Positions 61,485 through 64,000 of a stretch of DNA of 64,000 bases are shown one piece after another. The DNA is taken from NCBI GenBank assembly GCA_036257565.1, contig DATAFH010000006.1:30872-94871 (forward strand), given 5' to 3'. The position numbers and the translations under genes were made by a program. Source of the stretch: DASSUW01 sp036257565. GTDB taxonomy: Bacteria; Actinomycetota; Thermoleophilia; Solirubrobacterales; Solirubrobacteraceae. Below the pieces are notes generated by a model. The model made no database searches, was not told where the DNA came from, and was given only the letters and a program-made list of their open reading frames with translations. How positions within the stretch are numbered: position 1 is the first letter of the stretch; every line of letters begins with the position of its first letter.

Positions 61485-62351
61485 GTGGCTGAGACGGTCG
61501 ACGAGCTGGCGGGGCGCCTGTACGGGCTGCCGCTGGAGGACTTCACGCGCGAGCGCGACGCCGCCGCCCGCGAGCTGCGCAAGGCCAAGGAACGCGACAC
61601 GGCCGCGGTGGTCGCCAAGCTTCCCAAGCCGTCGCAGGCGGCGTGGTCGGCGAACACCCTCGCGCGCGAGCAGCGCGGCCTGGTGGACGACCTGCTGGCC
61701 GCCGGCGAGCGCCTGCGGGAGGCGCAGGAGGCGGCGATGGCGGGGAAGGGTGCCGAGGAGCTGCGCGAGGCCGGTGCCGCCGAGCGCGCCGCCGTCGACG
61801 CGCTCGTGGACGCCGCGCGAGAGCTCAAGCCCAGCGGCCGCCGGCCGACCGAGGCGACGCTCGAACGGCTCCGCAACACCCTGCACGCCGCGGCGTCGGA
61901 CGAGGACGTGCGCCGGGCGCTCGACGAGGGCCGCCTCGTCGAGGACGCGACCGGCGGCGGCGCATGGGGCCTGGCCGGCTTCGACGCGGCGCCGCTCCCT
62001 CCGCGGGAGCCGCGGCGGGCGAAGAAACCCGCGCGGCGGGCGGCGGACACGAAGGCCGATCGCGAGGAGGCCCAGCGCGAGGAGCGCGAGCGCAAGGAGC
62101 GCGAGGCCCGCGAGGCAGAGGAGCGCGAGGCGCGCCAGCGGCTCGAGGCCGAGCTGCGCGAGGCCCGCGCCGAGCGCCGCGCACGCGACCGCGAGCTCGA
62201 CCGGGCCGAGCGGGCGGCGGCCCGTGCCGCCGAGCGGCTCGAGGAGGCGCGGGAGCAGGCGGAGGAGTCGGCGGCGGAGCTCGGCGCCGCCCGGGAGGCG
62301 GCCGACGAGGCCCGCGACCACGTGGCTCGGCTCGAGGAGCAGCTCGATTAG
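61485..62351 (+). CDS. Coiled-coil protein of unknown function
   Basis: A 288-residue soluble protein. The N-terminal 160 residues are helical with a conserved-looking start (ETVDELAGRLYGLPLEDFTR and AKLPKPSQAAWSANTLAREQ) and GRRPTEATLERLRNTLHAAA. Residues about 185-288 form a Glu/Arg coiled coil. Similar proteins are common in high-GC actinobacteria without a known role. GTG 61485 is used. It lies 38 bases after the isoaspartyl peptidase. The following gap holds the hairpin repeat. Confidence 0.6.
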   Translation: MAETVDELAGRLYGLPLEDFTRERDAAARELRKAKERDTAAVVAKLPKPSQAAWSANTLAREQRGLVDDLLAAGERLREAQEAAMAGKGAEELREAGAAERAAVDALVDAARELKPSGRRPTEATLERLRNTLHAAASDEDVRRALDEGRLVEDATGGGAWGLAGFDAAPLPPREPRRAKKPARRAADTKADREEAQREERERKEREAREAEEREARQRLEAELREARAERRARDRELDRAERAAARAAERLEEAREQAEESAAELGAAREAADEARDHVARLEEQLD

Positions 62352-62406
62352 CTTCGCGTGCCCCCGGCGAATGTCAACGGCGGCTGGGTAGGCAGGTGGC
62401 GGGGCC

Positions 62407-62491
62407 GGGGAGTTTCGTGCGATTCGGCGTGGGTGCCATCGCCGGTTTGCACGTTTGTCCTCCAGACGGGGAGAAACGTGCAATCCGGCGT
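62407..62491. repeat. Triple repeat forming a 22-bp hairpin (REP-like)
   Basis: Three versions of a 23-base unit occur: direct at 62407-62430, inverted at 62441-62463 and direct at 62468-62491. The second and third pair as a 22-position stem (62441-62462 with 62468-62489) with two mismatches and one G-T pair around a 5-base loop; the paired core is GTTTGCACGTTT region against AAACGTGCAA. The first copy differs mainly at the inner TTT/AAA triplet. It lies between convergent genes, so termination is one role, but the extra copy suggests a mobile REP-like element. Confidence 0.65.
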
Positions 62492-62563
62492 CCGCAGGAG
62501 CACCGAGATGCACGGAATTCATGCACAGCGGCCGACTCCCTACCAGCGCCGTTGACGTTCGCG

Positions 62564-64000
62564 TCAGTTCATCGCCGAAGCCAGCACGGACGGGTCGCGC
62601 TCGCCCTCAGGCAGCTCCATCGCCATCAGCCGGGCGAGCTGTGCCCGGCCCCGGACGTCGAGCTTGCGGTAGATCTGGCCGAGGTGGTACTCGATCGTCT
62701 TGGGTGACAGGAATAGGGCGGCGGCCGCCTCGCGGTTGGTCATGCCCTGGGCGACGAGGACGGCGATCTGGAGCTCGTGGGGCGTGAGCTGCTCCGCCGC
62801 CGTCTCCGCGCGCCGGGCCTGCTGCTCGCCCGTGGCGCGCAGCTCGGTCCGCGTCCGCTCGGTCCAGCCGCGTGCGCCGAGCCGCTCGAACGTCTCCAGC
62901 GCCTGCTTCAGCGGCTCGCGGGCCTCGGCCCGAGCACGCCCGCGGCGCAGCCGCTCGCCGAAGCAGAGCAGCGTGCGGGCGCGCTCGAACGGCATCGGCA
63001 GGGCGTCGTGGATCGCCAGCGCCGCCTCGAACCGCCCGCGCACCTCCGCGTCCGGCCCCAGCAGCGCTCGCAGCCGCCCGGTCGCCGCCTCCGTCCACCG
63101 CGAGCCCGCGCGGCGGCCCGCCGCCTCGAAGTCGCCGAGCAGCGCCAGCGCGTCGTCGCGCCGGCCGGTCCGCGCATACGCCTCGGCGAGATCCGGCGTG
63201 CTCATCACCAGCGACGGCTGCATCTGCAACCGGTCGGCCATCCGCTGCGTCTCCTCGAGCGCCTCGATCGCCTCCGGCACCCGCCCGAGCCCCAGCTCGA
63301 GCAGCCCGAGCGCCCCGTGCAGGTAGGCCCCGAGCGCGTCGCCATGAAAGCGCGAGACGAGGGCGAGCCCGTCGGCGACGTGCCGCCGGCACTCGTCCTG
63401 CAGCCCCATGGCCGCCTCCACGTGGGCGAGCGCGGCGAGGCTGTGCGTCAGCAGCGCCTGCTGCCCCGTGTCCTGCGCCAGCTCGACCGACTCGGCCGCC
63501 TGCGCCCGGGCCGTCGCCCAGCGCCCGAGGCGAAAGTCCAGATGCGACCGCGCTGCCAGCGGGTAGATGAGCGCGCTGACTGCGCTCGCGTCGCGCGCGG
63601 CCGCGAGCAGCCGGTCGAAGATTCGCTGCGCGCGGTCGAACTTCTCGATCCAGACCGACGAGTGGGCCGCCATGCCGACGACCTCGACGATCGCCAGCGG
63701 GTCGCCCTCGAGCAGGTACGGCTCGCACACGGTGAGCAGTGCATCGCCCTGCTCGACGTCGCCGAGCGCGAGGTGCGCCTCGCCGATCACCGCGGTGGCC
63801 AGCAGCTCGACCGCAGGGTCGGCCGACGTGGCGAGCGCCCGCGCACGCTCGGCGGTGGCGATCAGCGCGTGCATATCGCCGGTCATCATGTGCGTGACCG
63901 AGGCCTCGAGGAACATGCCGGCGGCCCGTCGCGGGTCGCGCGAGCGCACGCGCTCGGCCTCGGTCACGAGCAGCTCGTAGGCCACGAGCGGCGAGCCGCG
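62564..64000 (-). CDS. LuxR-family regulator, C-terminal part (cut by window end)
   Basis: The frame is open to the window end, so the N-terminus lies beyond 64000. The visible 478 residues are TPR-like helical repeats (WTEAATGRLRALLG, AREPLKQALETFERLGARGW) followed by a LuxR helix-turn-helix (LTPHELQIAVLVAQGMTNRE, AAALFLSPKTIEYHLGQIYR). This matches large ATPase-TPR-LuxR regulators of the LAL group, whose AAA domain would be upstream. Its stop lies 72 bases after the hairpin repeat on the + map, so the repeat would terminate it. Confidence 0.82.
   Translation of the reverse strand, partial: RGSPLVAYELLVTEAERVRSRDPRRAAGMFLEASVTHMMTGDMHALIATAERARALATSADPAVELLATAVIGEAHLALGDVEQGDALLTVCEPYLLEGDPLAIVEVVGMAAHSSVWIEKFDRAQRIFDRLLAAARDASAVSALIYPLAARSHLDFRLGRWATARAQAAESVELAQDTGQQALLTHSLAALAHVEAAMGLQDECRRHVADGLALVSRFHGDALGAYLHGALGLLELGLGRVPEAIEALEETQRMADRLQMQPSLVMSTPDLAEAYARTGRRDDALALLGDFEAAGRRAGSRWTEAATGRLRALLGPDAEVRGRFEAALAIHDALPMPFERARTLLCFGERLRRGRARAEAREPLKQALETFERLGARGWTERTRTELRATGEQQARRAETAAEQLTPHELQIAVLVAQGMTNREAAAALFLSPKTIEYHLGQIYRKLDVRGRAQLARLMAMELPEGERDPSVLASAMN

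Overview
This is a very GC-rich (about 70%) stretch of an actinobacterial chromosome. The Rv1700-type NUDIX gene next to xerD, an F420-type flavin oxidoreductase, a LigB-like ATP-dependent DNA ligase, pyruvate phosphate dikinase and many GTG/TTG starts would suit the Thermoleophilia/Solirubrobacterales. That placement is inferred from gene content only. No phage, CRISPR array or replication origin was seen.

Layout. Bases 1-12,030 are housekeeping genes, almost all on the + strand and tightly packed: an M20 peptidase end, NUDIX hydrolase, xerD, deoB, a lipoprotein protease, mutM, a glutaredoxin on the other strand, recO, ppdK, dgt, dnaG and tRNA-Asn. Bases 12,030-14,820 are a transposon graveyard (IS1182-like, IS110 and IS256 remnants, two of them fused) plus a stress-protein-like gene and its truncated copy. 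Bases 14,820-28,740 hold accessory metabolism and regulation: a flavoprotein, a LuxR regulator, sulfatase, methyltransferase, glycosyltransferase, LLM oxidoreductase, a response regulator with an HD-GYP phosphodiesterase, an SDR, a metalloprotease, a PilZ protein and an animal-type haem peroxidase. Bases 28,740-36,540 are a patchwork: a broken tRNA and an intact CAT tRNA, two cupins around a MerR regulator, an ars cluster, a papain-like protease, a sulfite-oxidase-like enzyme, and decayed genes around a TetR regulator.

The most notable block is 37,100-41,342. A c-di-GMP-I (GEMM-I) riboswitch-like leader precedes a four-gene cluster: a TasA/CalY-like secreted protein, a SipW-type (Ser/His) signal peptidase, a cysteine-paired Ig-repeat surface protein, and a second protein whose N-terminal half repeats the TasA-like domain. 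It looks like a secreted fibre or adhesin system switched by cyclic di-GMP. The same window encodes an HD-GYP protein, a PilZ protein, an EAL-HDOD protein and a membrane EAL phosphodiesterase, so c-di-GMP signalling is a recurring theme.

Bases 41,340-64,000 return to stable-looking genes: a nuclease, a permuted papain-fold protein, an ABC-2 exporter, DUF4031, the EAL proteins, CorA, a DNA ligase, two paralogous tail-anchored coiled-coil proteins, an EamA/GntR/Vps62-like run, a glycosyltransferase-like membrane protein, DUF4230, an isoaspartyl peptidase, another coiled-coil protein, a long hairpin repeat, and the C-terminal part of a LuxR regulator cut by the window end.
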